Assembly: GCA_003153555.1 (NCBI GenBank)
Contig: PLZS01000130.1
Location: 62,001-126,000, forward strand
Direction of reading: 5' to 3'
Length of the DNA stretch: 64,000 nt
DNA from: Candidatus Melainabacteria bacterium
GTDB lineage: Bacteria; Cyanobacteriota; Vampirovibrionia; Obscuribacterales; Obscuribacteraceae
Under the pieces are notes generated by a model, which saw only the letters and a program-made list of their open reading frames with translations, searched no databases and was not told the origin of the DNA. Shown here one piece after another: positions 9,652-18,343 of this stretch (positions are counted from its first letter, which is position 1; each line of letters starts with the position of its first letter). The position numbers and the translations under genes are program-made.

Positions 9652-9689
9652 CTTTAAAAGAAACCGCCAGGCGAAAATACCTGGCGGTT
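9652..9689 (-). terminator. intrinsic terminator of the peroxiredoxin gene
   Basis: A 10-bp perfect stem AACCGCCAGG (9662-9671) / CCTGGCGGTT (9680-9689) with an 8-base loop is followed on the minus strand by TTTCTTTT. It lies 33 bases after the peroxiredoxin stop and separates that gene from the redoxin-hemL unit. Confidence 0.85.
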
Positions 9690-9722
9690 ACCTAAAATGT
9701 CACCTGGATCAGATTGAACTGA

Positions 9723-10262
9723 TTAGACTGTCAATGGCTTTTGGCCTGGCTTCCAGTCTGCGCCGCAAAGTCCGCCGGTCTTGAGTGCTTCGAGAACTCG
9801 AAGTGTTTCGTCAACGCTGCGACCAATGTTCAGGCTGTGTACAACTTGATATTGAAGAATGCCATCTGGATCGATGATGAACAATCCACGCAGGGCGATT
9901 CCTTTGTCTTCCATCAACACACCGTAATCGCGGCTTACATCTTTAGTGATGTCTGAAGCAATAACGTAGTTGAGTGAACCGAGTCCACCCTTATCTTCTG
10001 GGGTGTTGATCCAAGCGCGGTGGCTGAATACGCTGTCTGTGGATACAGCGATTACTTCGGCTCCAGCTTTCTTGATTTCATCGTACTTAGCGCTGAACGC
10101 TTTCAATTCTGTAGGGCAAACGAAAGTGAAATCCAACGGATAGAAGAACATAACAAGGAACTTGCCCTTGTAGTCTGCCAAACGAACATTTTCTTTGAGA
10201 CCTTTCATGTCCTTGGTGGAGGGCATGTCAAAATCTGGAGCTCTTTTTCCAACTTGCAACAT
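9723..10262 (-). CDS. typical 2-Cys peroxiredoxin (AhpC/Prx1 type)
   Basis: The 179-residue enzyme reduces peroxides using a peroxidatic cysteine at residue 49 in FTFVCPTE and a C-terminal resolving cysteine at residue 166 in LCGADWKPG. The catalytic FYPLDFTFVCP block matches the Prx1/AhpC group, and length is slightly short of the usual 185-200. It is expressed alone: a strong terminator follows it, and its upstream region faces a separate small gene. No OxyR or PerR gene is in view. The ribosome site is weak, with GGAG about 12 bases from the ATG. Confidence 0.92.
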   Translation of the reverse strand: MLQVGKRAPDFDMPSTKDMKGLKENVRLADYKGKFLVMFFYPLDFTFVCPTELKAFSAKYDEIKKAGAEVIAVSTDSVFSHRAWINTPEDKGGLGSLNYVIASDITKDVSRDYGVLMEDKGIALRGLFIIDPDGILQYQVVHSLNIGRSVDETLRVLEALKTGGLCGADWKPGQKPLTV

Positions 10263-10373
10263 AGAGAGGTTACTCCGACAACAATGGTGGGGATTAGTTA
10301 ATCAGAAATCTTAGATCGACTAAGTCTAAAACTGGAAAGGTTTAATGGAAATTGCACAATTAGGAAACGCCGT

Positions 10374-10598
10374 TCATTTTTGCTTGCCAGATGGTTTCGC
10401 CGGCAACCTGGAATTGACTTCCGCTTGAATAGCCTGCCACTGAGACAAATCACGAGAGAGTGAATGCTCCGCGACATACTTCTGGATCAGGGGGCTGGAA
10501 GGGTTCCAGCCAATTGTCAGTAAGTGCAACAGGTGATCAGAGGGAGTCACACTCTGCTTGCTCCTACCTAACTCGCTATCGTTGGCGTCATTGGACAT
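10374..10598 (-). CDS. small protein of unknown function
   Basis: The 74-residue product is preceded by AGAGGA at suitable spacing from ATG 10598. The centre (HLLHLLTIGWNPSSPLIQKYV) looks like a folded helical segment and the end is Lys/Pro-rich. I recognise no family. The good ribosome site and protein-like composition support it as a real small gene. Confidence 0.5.
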   Translation of the reverse strand: MSNDANDSELGRSKQSVTPSDHLLHLLTIGWNPSSPLIQKYVAEHSLSRDLSQWQAIQAEVNSRLPAKPSGKQK

Positions 10599-10756
10599 GT
10601 TGAATTCCTCTTGGAGATTTGACCACTAGCCGAAGAAGAATGATTAAGCTGAGCTTTACGTTGATCAAGAGCTCTCTTCCAGCTGACTGCCAGCCAACAA
10701 TTATCTTCTATAATCGTGACGAAAGGCTACCCTGCAGTTGTTAGGAAATGCTTGAT

Positions 10757-10786
10757 TTGACCCTCAAGGTTATTATTTGATAGTAT
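10757..10786 (+). promoter_or_regulatory. promoter of rplU-rpmA-murE
   Basis: TTGACC (10757-10762) and TAGTAT (10781-10786) are separated by 18 bases, a good sigma-70-like pair. Transcription would start near 10793, giving a leader of about 174 bases before rplU. Confidence 0.6.
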
Positions 10787-10792
10787 TCTTCT

Positions 10793-10966
10793 TCCATTGT
10801 GCCGGGATGAGCGTCATTGCCCGCTATTTGATTAACGCAAAATAGCCGCAAAAAGTTCAACGGTAGCAAAACTTTTGCTGACAATTTACTGTTAAGTAAA
10901 TCGGCGCAGCACAGCGTAATCGGTATCACTGGGCACAACCAGGTAGAGAGAGAATCGGAGACAAAG
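10793..10966 (+). promoter_or_regulatory. candidate structured leader of rplU
   Basis: The predicted untranslated leader holds two neat hairpins: AGCAAAA/TTTTGCT (10865-10879, one-base loop) and ATTTAC/GTAAAT (10884-10901). Ribosomal protein genes are often autoregulated through such leaders, and L21 leaders are known in some phyla. I cannot match this one to a known class by eye. The rest of the 10599-10966 stretch, apart from the promoter, holds nothing I recognise. Confidence 0.4.
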
Positions 10967-11479
10967 ATGTTTGCCATAGTAGAAGCTTGCGGAAGACAGT
11001 ATCAGCTAGAAGCTGGACGTTTCGTTGATGTCGATTTGACAGAAGGCGAAGAAGGGACTGCTTTCGTATTCGACAAAATCTTGATGATTGTCGACGGTGC
11101 CAACTCAACCATGGGTGCGCCATTCATTGAAGGTGCCAAGGTGAGCGGAAAGATTCTTTCCCACCATAAGACCAAGAAAATTATTGTTTATCACATGAAG
11201 CCGAAGAAAGGCACACGTAAGAAACAGGGTCACAGACAGCATTACACTCGTATTTTGATTGATTCAATCGAATTGAAAGACAAAGTGTTAGCGAAGGCAG
11301 AAGAGCGTCAAGCCAAGCCAGAAAAGGCTGCCAAAGCACCTGCGGCGAAGACCGAGTCCAAGAAGCCAGTCAAGTCTGATAAGTCTGCTGCGCCGAAAAA
11401 AGCAAAAGCAGCTGCTAAGAAGCCGGCTGCGCCAAAGAAAGCAGAGCCAAAATCAAGCGAAAAGAAAAGCAAAAGCTAG
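10967..11479 (+). CDS. rplU: 50S ribosomal protein L21 with a long basic tail
   Basis: Residues 1-103 are a standard L21 ([18 protein letters not shown] start, and the rRNA-binding [18 protein letters not shown] segment). After that comes an unusual tail of about 65 residues made almost only of Lys, Ala, Pro, Ser and Glu, resembling histone H1 or other low-complexity nucleic-acid-binding tails. L21 binds 23S rRNA in the large subunit. The gene heads rplU-rpmA-murE. The tail is in frame with no sign of a frameshift. Confidence 0.95.
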   Translation: MFAIVEACGRQYQLEAGRFVDVDLTEGEEGTAFVFDKILMIVDGANSTMGAPFIEGAKVSGKILSHHKTKKIIVYHMKPKKGTRKKQGHRQHYTRILIDSIELKDKVLAKAEERQAKPEKAAKAPAAKTESKKPVKSDKSAAPKKAKAAAKKPAAPKKAEPKSSEKKSKS

Positions 11480-11523
11480 GCAACGTAATGTGTCGCAAGG
11501 CGCATGAACAGGAGAGATAAGTC

Positions 11524-11775
11524 ATGGCACATAAAAAGGGCGGCGGCTCTACTCGCAACGGACGAGACAGCCAACCTAAACGCCTCGGAGTGAAGAAATA
11601 CGGCGGCGAGCACGTCATCTCGGGCAACATCATCGCTCGCCAGCGCGGAACCAAGATTCATCCTGGTGTGAACGTGAGAATTGGCAGCGACGATACGCTC
11701 TATGCAGTTGCTGCAGGTTTCGTCAAATTCGAGATGCGCCGCGGCGCTAAACTAGCAAGCGTATATCCAGCCTAG
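11524..11775 (+). CDS. rpmA: 50S ribosomal protein L27
   Basis: The 83-residue protein has the L27 signature: [16 protein letters not shown] at the N-terminus, which reaches toward the peptidyl-transferase centre, then [19 protein letters not shown]. There is no N-terminal extension needing the cleavage seen in Firmicutes. AGGAGAG lies shortly before the ATG. Its TAG stop overlaps the GTG of murE by one base. Confidence 0.97.
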   Translation: MAHKKGGGSTRNGRDSQPKRLGVKKYGGEHVISGNIIARQRGTKIHPGVNVRIGSDDTLYAVAAGFVKFEMRRGAKLASVYPA

Positions 11776-13322
11776 TGCCAGAAAACCAGCGTCCAGCCAA
11801 GCAACTTCTGCCTGCGCTCGAACGAATTGGTGGCGCAGTAGCATCGAAGTCACAGTCTCTGGCTGTGACTTTTAGTGGCGTCTGTTATGACTCACGCAAA
11901 GTCGCAAGCGGCGACGCCTTTGTTTGCATCGAAGGCGAGAAATTCGACGGCAATAAATTTATTGATGATGCCATAAAAGCTGGCGCGTCGTGCATTGTCT
12001 CTCAGCGCAAGAGTGACAGGACACTGCCGGTTCCGTACGTTGTGGTGTCGGACGTGCGCTCTGCATTGGCTGAATTGGCTGCTTATTTCTATAACGAACC
12101 AAGCAGCAAAATCCGCTTGATAGGCGTCACTGGCACGAACGGCAAGACAACAACAACACATCTTGTCGAGCACATTTTCTTAGCTGATCGGCGCAAGATT
12201 GGCTTGATAGGCACACTTGGCGCCAGATGGTCGGAAGCGAATCAGCCTTCGCAATACATCGACACCAAACACACGACGCCGCAAGCCTCAGACTTGCAGG
12301 CGTTATTGGGTGATATGTCCAGCAAAAACGTGTCGCACGTGGCCATGGAAGTTTCCAGTCATGCTCTGGCACTTGAGCGCGTGCACGGCTGCGAGTTCGC
12401 AGTGGCCTGCCTGACGAACGTAACTCAGGACCATCTTGATTTCCACAAAACCATGGACCACTACTGGAAAGCCAAGCGCCAGTTGTTTGAGATGCTGGTG
12501 AAAAGCCGACAGACAAACAAAACTTCAGTCATAAACATTGATGATGAACTAGCTCCTGAATTTATCAAAGCGACCAGCGGCACGGATGTTCGCACATGGA
12601 CTTACGGCTGGAAGGAAAATGCAGATATGTATGTGAAGGGTGCGACTTTTGACTTTAGAGGCACGCGCCTGAAGTTGGAAACGCCGCATGGTGAGCTGGA
12701 TCTGAACCTACATCTGAACGGTCGCTTTAACGTCTACAACGTCATGGCCGCTCTCCTTATATGTATCGCCGAGGGAGTAGACCTTGAGGTGTGCAAAGAA
12801 GCTCTGGAAGAATTTAAAGGCGTCGCAGGTCGATTCGAAACCGTGTCCACAGGCGGCGATAAGCCTGAACCGCTTTGCTTGGTCGATTACGCGCACACCC
12901 CAGATGGTCTTGAAAACGTACTCAAAGCCGCGCGAGCTCTCGTTCCTGACGGTGGACAACTGATTGCGGTATTTGGCTGCGGTGGCGATCGAGACGCCAC
13001 GAAGCGCCCACAGATGGGCGGAATCGCCGACAACCTGGCTGACGTGTTAGTTGTCACGTCTGACAATCCACGCTCGGAAAATCCAACGTCGATCATCGAT
13101 AACATTCTGGCCGGCATCAAGCGCAAAGAGGGCATTATCATTGAGGCAGATCGCGCCAGGGCGATAAAGCAAGCAGTAGCCAAGGCTACAGAGAGAGACA
13201 TCGTCGTAGTCGCCGGCAAGGGGCACGAAACTTATCAGATATTGGGCGACAAAACGATTGATTTCGACGACAGAATCGAGGTTCGTAAGGCTCTTGAAGC
13301 GCGCAAGAACGGCTCGCGATAA
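11775..13322 (+). CDS. murE: UDP-MurNAc-tripeptide synthetase (meso-diaminopimelate-adding)
   Basis: The 515-residue Mur ligase adds the third residue to the peptidoglycan stem peptide. The ATP loop VTGTNGKTTT is near residue 119, the carbamylated-lysine region follows, and the DNPR motif (in SDNPRSENP) marks the diaminopimelate-specific type rather than the lysine type. It starts with GTG at 11775, sharing one base with the rpmA stop (TAGTG), so translation is probably coupled. Location behind rplU-rpmA is unusual; obgE is the more common neighbour there. Confidence 0.95.
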   Translation: MPENQRPAKQLLPALERIGGAVASKSQSLAVTFSGVCYDSRKVASGDAFVCIEGEKFDGNKFIDDAIKAGASCIVSQRKSDRTLPVPYVVVSDVRSALAELAAYFYNEPSSKIRLIGVTGTNGKTTTTHLVEHIFLADRRKIGLIGTLGARWSEANQPSQYIDTKHTTPQASDLQALLGDMSSKNVSHVAMEVSSHALALERVHGCEFAVACLTNVTQDHLDFHKTMDHYWKAKRQLFEMLVKSRQTNKTSVINIDDELAPEFIKATSGTDVRTWTYGWKENADMYVKGATFDFRGTRLKLETPHGELDLNLHLNGRFNVYNVMAALLICIAEGVDLEVCKEALEEFKGVAGRFETVSTGGDKPEPLCLVDYAHTPDGLENVLKAARALVPDGGQLIAVFGCGGDRDATKRPQMGGIADNLADVLVVTSDNPRSENPTSIIDNILAGIKRKEGIIIEADRARAIKQAVAKATERDIVVVAGKGHETYQILGDKTIDFDDRIEVRKALEARKNGSR

Positions 13323-13420
13323 CCACAAGAGTTCTTGATCATCGCTTGCACAGCCCCATTAAATCGACTAGTCGTGTTGCTGGAAACCGCAAAGCATCAA
13401 GCAACGGCGGATCCTATGGG

Positions 13421-13426
13421 TATAAT
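13421..13426 (+). promoter_or_regulatory. -10 element of the DUF4388-deacetylase unit
   Basis: A consensus TATAAT lies 45 bases before the GTG start at 13471. No convincing -35 hexamer is seen 16-18 bases upstream, so recognition may need an activator. Confidence 0.4.
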
Positions 13427-13470
13427 TTAAACTGGCGCTGGCTCTATTGCTGCCTAAGTCGGGGACATAC

Positions 13471-14292
13471 GTGGGCATAAACTTTCACATTTCATCTGTT
13501 CGGGAAGGCACGATATTCAATGTGATGCAGTTCCTCAGCCTTGAGAAAGTGACTGGCATTCTCAACATTTCATTTGGGCGTCATCTTCCTGAAAGCACAA
13601 TTTACTTCGTCACTGGAAATGTGACTACTGCAGAGTTCGGCACGATTGTTGGAGACGCCGTTCTCGACATGCTCTTGTGTCAAGAGTATGCGATCAAGGA
13701 GGTCAGCTTCGCTCCTGGTCGCATCTCACAATTGAATGAGCAAGCCATTATCGTGCGCGCTTCCAGCTTGTCTGGAGTGATGCTGAACGTTTCAAAAGAC
13801 GTGGACAAATGCGAGTCTCGTCCATTTATCTATGGCATGCTTCCTATGCAAACGAATGATGGACGCAAAGTAGATTCACTGCTGAGCGTTATGTACGACT
13901 TTCCAAACTGGAATGAATTTTTGTTGGCTGTGCCCCGCAGCGACAATGACAAGGGTGCGCCGTTACCGCAATGTGTCCTTTTGCATCGAGCCTTATCACG
14001 CTCTGCCTTCACGTACCAAGTACCACTAGTCAGTTTGAAAAGTCTACGGTCATTACTTGACATAGTGCAGCCTTTGAGCGAGAAAGAGAGTAATAACCTG
14101 CGTGGATACATGCGAAGTCTTCTACCTCATCCAAAAGCCACTCATATGTCGATTGAACGATTCTACGCATTCGCCAGCGCGATCGAGTCAATCGCTCAAC
14201 GACGTTCAAGTGAAGTCGGCGATAAAGCCAGACGCGCGATTCATTTGCTCATTCAAAACACAACGAAAATGAGCGAAACAGCAAATGTCTGA
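13471..14292 (+). CDS. DUF4388 (PATAN-like) domain protein
   Basis: The 273-residue protein begins with a DUF4388-like region: LSLEKVTGILNISFG, then IYFVTGNVTTAEFGTIVGDAVLDMLL. That domain occurs in bacterial two-component and gliding/phototaxis signalling proteins and is common in cyanobacteria. The C-terminal half is helical and unrecognised. GTG 13471 is chosen because GGGGA (13461-13465) is 5 bases upstream; the open frame reaches back to a TTG at 13447 without a ribosome site. Its end overlaps the deacetylase start by 8 bases, so the two are probably translated together. Confidence 0.6.
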   Translation: MGINFHISSVREGTIFNVMQFLSLEKVTGILNISFGRHLPESTIYFVTGNVTTAEFGTIVGDAVLDMLLCQEYAIKEVSFAPGRISQLNEQAIIVRASSLSGVMLNVSKDVDKCESRPFIYGMLPMQTNDGRKVDSLLSVMYDFPNWNEFLLAVPRSDNDKGAPLPQCVLLHRALSRSAFTYQVPLVSLKSLRSLLDIVQPLSEKESNNLRGYMRSLLPHPKATHMSIERFYAFASAIESIAQRRSSEVGDKARRAIHLLIQNTTKMSETANV

Positions 14293-14977
14293 ACAAAAAA
14301 AAGACGATTTTATCGACGAACTTTCCCATCACAGAATGGAGATGTTAACGTGGCTGGGCAAGCGCCTTCTGCCCCATGGGCATTGGTCTGGACACCACGA
14401 AAATAATGGGGATAAACCACGCCTCTACCTTACGTATGACGATGGACCACATCCAGAAACAACACCACAATTGATCGAACTACTGGCAGCGGAAAATATT
14501 ACTGCGACGTTTTTTCTAGTCGGCTCACACGTTGAAAAACACCCTGAGTTGGTTCAGAAACTCGCTGATGCGGGACACGTGATCGGCAATCACACTTACC
14601 ACCACGAATTTCTTCCAATGATGACGACCCATCGCATCGAAACCGAAATCGAAAAAGCAAACGAAGCAATTTTTCGAGCATGTGGACAAACCCCAACTCT
14701 GTTCAGAGCACCACATGGAGTACTAGACGCGCGCGTTGCGGACTGCCTGAAAGAACGCTCAATGAAAGCAGTATATTGGAGCTGTGTTTCGGAAGATTGG
14801 CTGCCTCTTGGAGCCACTAGAGTTGTCTCTCGCATTGTGCGTAAAATATCAGACGGCGCCCTCATCGTCTTGCACGAAGGCTGGTTTCCGCACCAAACAC
14901 TTGAAGCCACCCGTGGTGTGATCAAGTTCGCAAAAGAAGCGGGCTATGTTTTCGAACCACTTCGCCCAGCAGTCTGA
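14285..14977 (+). CDS. polysaccharide deacetylase (NodB/CE4 family)
   Basis: The 230-residue CE4 enzyme removes acetyl groups from N-acetylglucosamine-containing polymers such as peptidoglycan or an exopolysaccharide. Motifs: TYDDGPH with the catalytic and metal aspartates, GNHTYHH with metal histidines, FRAPHG, and a late LHEG histidine. There is no signal peptide, which is odd for a wall-acting CE4 protein, and suggests a cytoplasmic or lipid-linked precursor substrate, or export by another route. The start overlaps the DUF4388 gene. Confidence 0.88.
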   Translation: MSEQKKDDFIDELSHHRMEMLTWLGKRLLPHGHWSGHHENNGDKPRLYLTYDDGPHPETTPQLIELLAAENITATFFLVGSHVEKHPELVQKLADAGHVIGNHTYHHEFLPMMTTHRIETEIEKANEAIFRACGQTPTLFRAPHGVLDARVADCLKERSMKAVYWSCVSEDWLPLGATRVVSRIVRKISDGALIVLHEGWFPHQTLEATRGVIKFAKEAGYVFEPLRPAV

Positions 14978-15065
14978 TTTCCTGCAGTTGGCAAGTTGGT
15001 GGCGAACACTCAACTTGATATACTTCGCTTGAGTTCACTGTAAACCCCAAGACCATAGAGATTAC

Positions 15066-16316
15066 ATGCTAGATTTCAGACCACCGCTCGATAGTCCACC
15101 GCTGATTAAGCTGGTGAACTTATGCCTGCCCTGGTACATGAAGTATTCGCTTCATGATACGAAAGTGCAACCGGCGCCTGGCGCAATCGAAAGATTTAAA
15201 TCATACGCAGGCAAAAGAGCTCTGATCTGCCCCAATCATTCAAATCGACACGATCCCCAAATCATGTTCGATTTTTCACGACTTACTGGAGAAAGCTTTA
15301 ACTACGTTGCGGCCAGGGAAGTGTTTGATTGGGATCACGGTTTAAATGGTTGGTGGTTACAGCATTTAGGATGTTACTCAGTAGTGCGTGGTGCCGCTGA
15401 TCGTGAATCGTTCAAGATGACCAAGAAAGTTCTTTCAGAAGGAAAGAAGAAACTGGTGCTATTTCCAGAAGGGGAAATCTCTCGCCAGAATGACACATTA
15501 ATGCCACTTGAATCAGGCGCGGCTCAATTGACATTTTGGGCAGTGGAAGAACTAGCAAAGCAGGCTGCTGGTGCGGGGATTGAACCGGTTTACGTTATTC
15601 CGATGGCGCTTAAATATACGTATCCCAGCGATATACAATCCGGATTGAAGCGCACACTTAGTGTTCTCGAAGAAAACTTAGGAATAAAACCAGACGACGA
15701 TTCTTGTTATCATCGCCTGCGAAAAATTTCAGCCAAATTACTCGAAACACTTGAAAAAGAATACTCCATGAAGCCAGATGGAGAAGATCTCAACGATCGC
15801 GTCGCGAAGCTTCGGCAGTCGATTTTGACTAACGTCAGTCACCAACTACAAGTTGCATTACCAACAAATGTTCGTCAATTAGAAATGGTGCGTGTGCTGC
15901 GTAATCATATCGACGATTTTATATATGCGCCGGAAGTTGACTTTTCTGAATATGAAAAGAAAATCCATGATGAACGCGCAGCCACTCTGCGTGGGTTTTA
16001 CGCAGATTTGGATCGTGTGGTCAATTTTATTGCGATTTACGATGGCTATTTGAAAGAGCAACTCACTCAAGAACGATTTGGCGATATTTTGGATCGGCTA
16101 GAGCGAGAAATTCTGCGCTCGCGAGAACCTTCATTTAGAGGGTCACGAGTGGTGCTTCTGGACGTAGGCGAACCGATCAATCTTTCCGAGCGGTATGCCG
16201 ATTATAAGAGTGCGAAGAAAGCAACCGTCGCAAAAGTGACCGACGAAATCTTCAGTCAAGTTTCAGGCATGCTGACCAAGCTTGATCAATTCCGCAAGGC
16301 ACTCTTCCTGAGCTAA
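15066..16316 (+). CDS. PlsC-type glycerolipid acyltransferase with C-terminal extension
   Basis: The 416-residue protein has the 1-acylglycerol-phosphate acyltransferase core in its first ~200 residues: the HX4D catalytic motif in PNHSNRHDP near residue 58 and the FPEGEIS phosphate-binding motif near residue 137. It should transfer acyl chains to a lipid acceptor at the membrane. Typical PlsC proteins are 200-250 residues. The extra ~200 C-terminal residues are helical and charged and resemble no domain I know. No strong transmembrane segment is visible. Confidence 0.8.
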   Translation: MLDFRPPLDSPPLIKLVNLCLPWYMKYSLHDTKVQPAPGAIERFKSYAGKRALICPNHSNRHDPQIMFDFSRLTGESFNYVAAREVFDWDHGLNGWWLQHLGCYSVVRGAADRESFKMTKKVLSEGKKKLVLFPEGEISRQNDTLMPLESGAAQLTFWAVEELAKQAAGAGIEPVYVIPMALKYTYPSDIQSGLKRTLSVLEENLGIKPDDDSCYHRLRKISAKLLETLEKEYSMKPDGEDLNDRVAKLRQSILTNVSHQLQVALPTNVRQLEMVRVLRNHIDDFIYAPEVDFSEYEKKIHDERAATLRGFYADLDRVVNFIAIYDGYLKEQLTQERFGDILDRLEREILRSREPSFRGSRVVLLDVGEPINLSERYADYKSAKKATVAKVTDEIFSQVSGMLTKLDQFRKALFLS

Positions 16317-16378
16317 GATTGCCACTTTTCCTAAACTAAAATCAGTACCCTACCGGACTCAACTTGGAGCACAAATTC

Positions 16379-16897
16379 ATGCAGGTTCTATCGATCAAGA
16401 GAATGGCGACACTTTCATTGGCCACATTTTTAGTAACCGCATTGAGCAGCACTGCCAGTCTCGCCATTCCGACAACGAAGGCGCCGATTACAAAACCAGC
16501 ACCAACAGTTGCCGTAACCACAAACTTGACCGGCACTTGGAACATCCGCTTCACTGAAGCACCAGCCACCAAGACGCACATCATGGCCATCAAAGCGATA
16601 CAGAAAGGCGCGACTTTTACTGCTAAAGGCGTTGACCAATACGGTGATGTGCTTTTGACAGGGACTGTAGCTGCACCGAACAAAATTACGTTCAAAAGAA
16701 CATATCAGGGAGCACAGGTAAATCCCAGCGCTCAATTTGATGGCACGTTCGCTTTGGGTACAGCTCCGGCTCCGATAACGGCGAAAGGCAAATGGACCGC
16801 ACAACAATTTGCAGACAAATCATTGAAACAAAAAGCTTCGGCTAACTACGGCGATTGGGAAGCAACGATCTTCACGGGACCGGCGATCAACAAATAA
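16379..16897 (+). CDS. secreted beta-rich protein of unknown function
   Basis: The 172-residue product has a signal peptide (LSLATFLVTALSSTASLA, cut near residue 31). The mature part begins with a Thr/Pro-rich linker and continues as a beta-strand-rich domain with a TGTWNIRF opening, recalling small secreted barrel domains. ATG 16379 is preceded by GGAG at 16366-16369; an in-frame TTG at 16364 overlaps that site and is unlikely. Function unknown. Confidence 0.6.
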   Translation: MQVLSIKRMATLSLATFLVTALSSTASLAIPTTKAPITKPAPTVAVTTNLTGTWNIRFTEAPATKTHIMAIKAIQKGATFTAKGVDQYGDVLLTGTVAAPNKITFKRTYQGAQVNPSAQFDGTFALGTAPAPITAKGKWTAQQFADKSLKQKASANYGDWEATIFTGPAINK

Positions 16898-17036
16898 TCG
16901 AACGCGCGGCATATGTGCGCTACCCGCGGCATCGCTGTGTCCGCGAATATCGGTGTTCAGACTGCGAGCTTCATTAGTCGGGCGAATTCACACGCTCCAC
17001 AACTCATGTCAAGCTTTGCGTTGTACACGGCGGCGT

Positions 17037-17042
17037 TATAAT
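17037..17042 (+). promoter_or_regulatory. -10 element of the bicupin gene
   Basis: TATAAT lies 58 bases before the ATG at 17101, with only a weak -35 (TTTGCG, 17015-17020) 16 bases upstream. The 203-base gap before the gene holds nothing else I recognise. Confidence 0.35.
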
Positions 17043-17100
17043 TATCAGCTCTGTATCACACACATCAGCGGGCATCCGTTGCAACCGAAGGCATGTTGAC

Positions 17101-18228
17101 ATGAAAGTACTGAAAGCACGCGCTTTAGCGCTAGCCATACTCCTGAGTTTCTTCGTCCTACAAACCGGCGCATTCGCGCAATCGAATATCCTCGACGGAC
17201 CCACGCTTCCGTCATTCCGGTTTCCGTTAGGAGAAGTAACCCCGCGCACATTCGACGGTGGCTGGGCGAAAGAAGCAACTGTCAAAAACTTTCCTGCCTC
17301 GCAAAATATCGCGGGCGTCTTGATGTCTCTCAAACCAGGAGCTTTGCGAGAATTGCACTGGCACGCGAATGCAGCTGAGTGGGCGTATGTAATCTCGGGT
17401 AGCTGTCGAATTACGATTATTGATCCACAAAATCGCGTCGAGCATGCGGAGATTGGACCTGGTGATGTCTGGTATTTTCCGCGCGGTCACGGACATTCAA
17501 TCCAAGGCACTGGCACAGAAGATTGCAAATTCATTCTCGTTTTCGATAATGGAAGTTTTTCGGATTTCGCAACTTTCAGTATCACTGATTGGGTAGCACA
17601 CACACCACCTGAGGTGCTAGCAAAGAACTTCAAAATGTCTTCGTCAATATTCAAAGACTTCCCAAAGAAAGAAGTTTACATAGCTCAGGGTCCAGTACCA
17701 GCGCCTTTGCCAGCTGAAGCACTTCCATTCACTCAAGTCGCGGCACCGTTAACTCATAAGTACAGCTTGAACGCGCAGCGCGGTGACCTTTGGCCAGGTG
17801 GAAGATTCCAATTGGCATCGCAAAAACAATTTCCAATCTCCTCCACGATGTCTGGTGCCATTCAAACACTTGATGCTGGCGGCGGTCTTCGCGAAATGCA
17901 TTGGCATCCAAATGCAGACGAATGGCAATACTACATTTCTGGTCACGCGCGAATGACCGTGTTCGGCTCGGGCGGCAGAAGCCGTCTGGAAGAATTCGGA
18001 CCAGGTGATGTCGGTTACGTCCCGCAGGGTTATGGACACTACATCGAGAATGCATCGGAGACTGAGCCATGCAAAACGATTATTGTCCTTAACAGTGGCG
18101 ACTATCAAGAAATCTCGCTGTCGCAATGGATGGCTTCCAACACTGCTGAATTGCTAGGAACTAATTTCAAGGTTTCGAAGAAGATATTCGAGTCACTGCA
18201 ACAAAATAATCCGATGATGACTAAGTAG
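17101..18228 (+). CDS. secreted bicupin, oxalate decarboxylase family
   Basis: The 375-residue protein has a signal peptide (cleaved after AFA near residue 28) and two cupin domains. Each keeps the manganese ligands: HWHANAAEW then GHGHS in domain 1, and HWHPNADEW then GYGHY in domain 2. Overall it closely follows Bacillus OxdC, which converts oxalate to formate and CO2. The lid that controls decarboxylase versus oxidase chemistry, SENS in OxdC, reads SDFA here, so the key glutamate (E162) is an aspartate. Activity as a decarboxylase is likely but the rate or product could differ. It appears to be a single-gene unit. Confidence 0.85.
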   Translation: MKVLKARALALAILLSFFVLQTGAFAQSNILDGPTLPSFRFPLGEVTPRTFDGGWAKEATVKNFPASQNIAGVLMSLKPGALRELHWHANAAEWAYVISGSCRITIIDPQNRVEHAEIGPGDVWYFPRGHGHSIQGTGTEDCKFILVFDNGSFSDFATFSITDWVAHTPPEVLAKNFKMSSSIFKDFPKKEVYIAQGPVPAPLPAEALPFTQVAAPLTHKYSLNAQRGDLWPGGRFQLASQKQFPISSTMSGAIQTLDAGGGLREMHWHPNADEWQYYISGHARMTVFGSGGRSRLEEFGPGDVGYVPQGYGHYIENASETEPCKTIIVLNSGDYQEISLSQWMASNTAELLGTNFKVSKKIFESLQQNNPMMTK

Positions 18229-18343
18229 AATGCATGGCACCATCTTCCTACAGGACACGTATATCCGGCCAAGCGCTTATCAAAATTCGACGGTAATTGT
18301 CCGGTAAAAAACTTACACGCGGATAGAGGAAGTCTGTGAGCCC

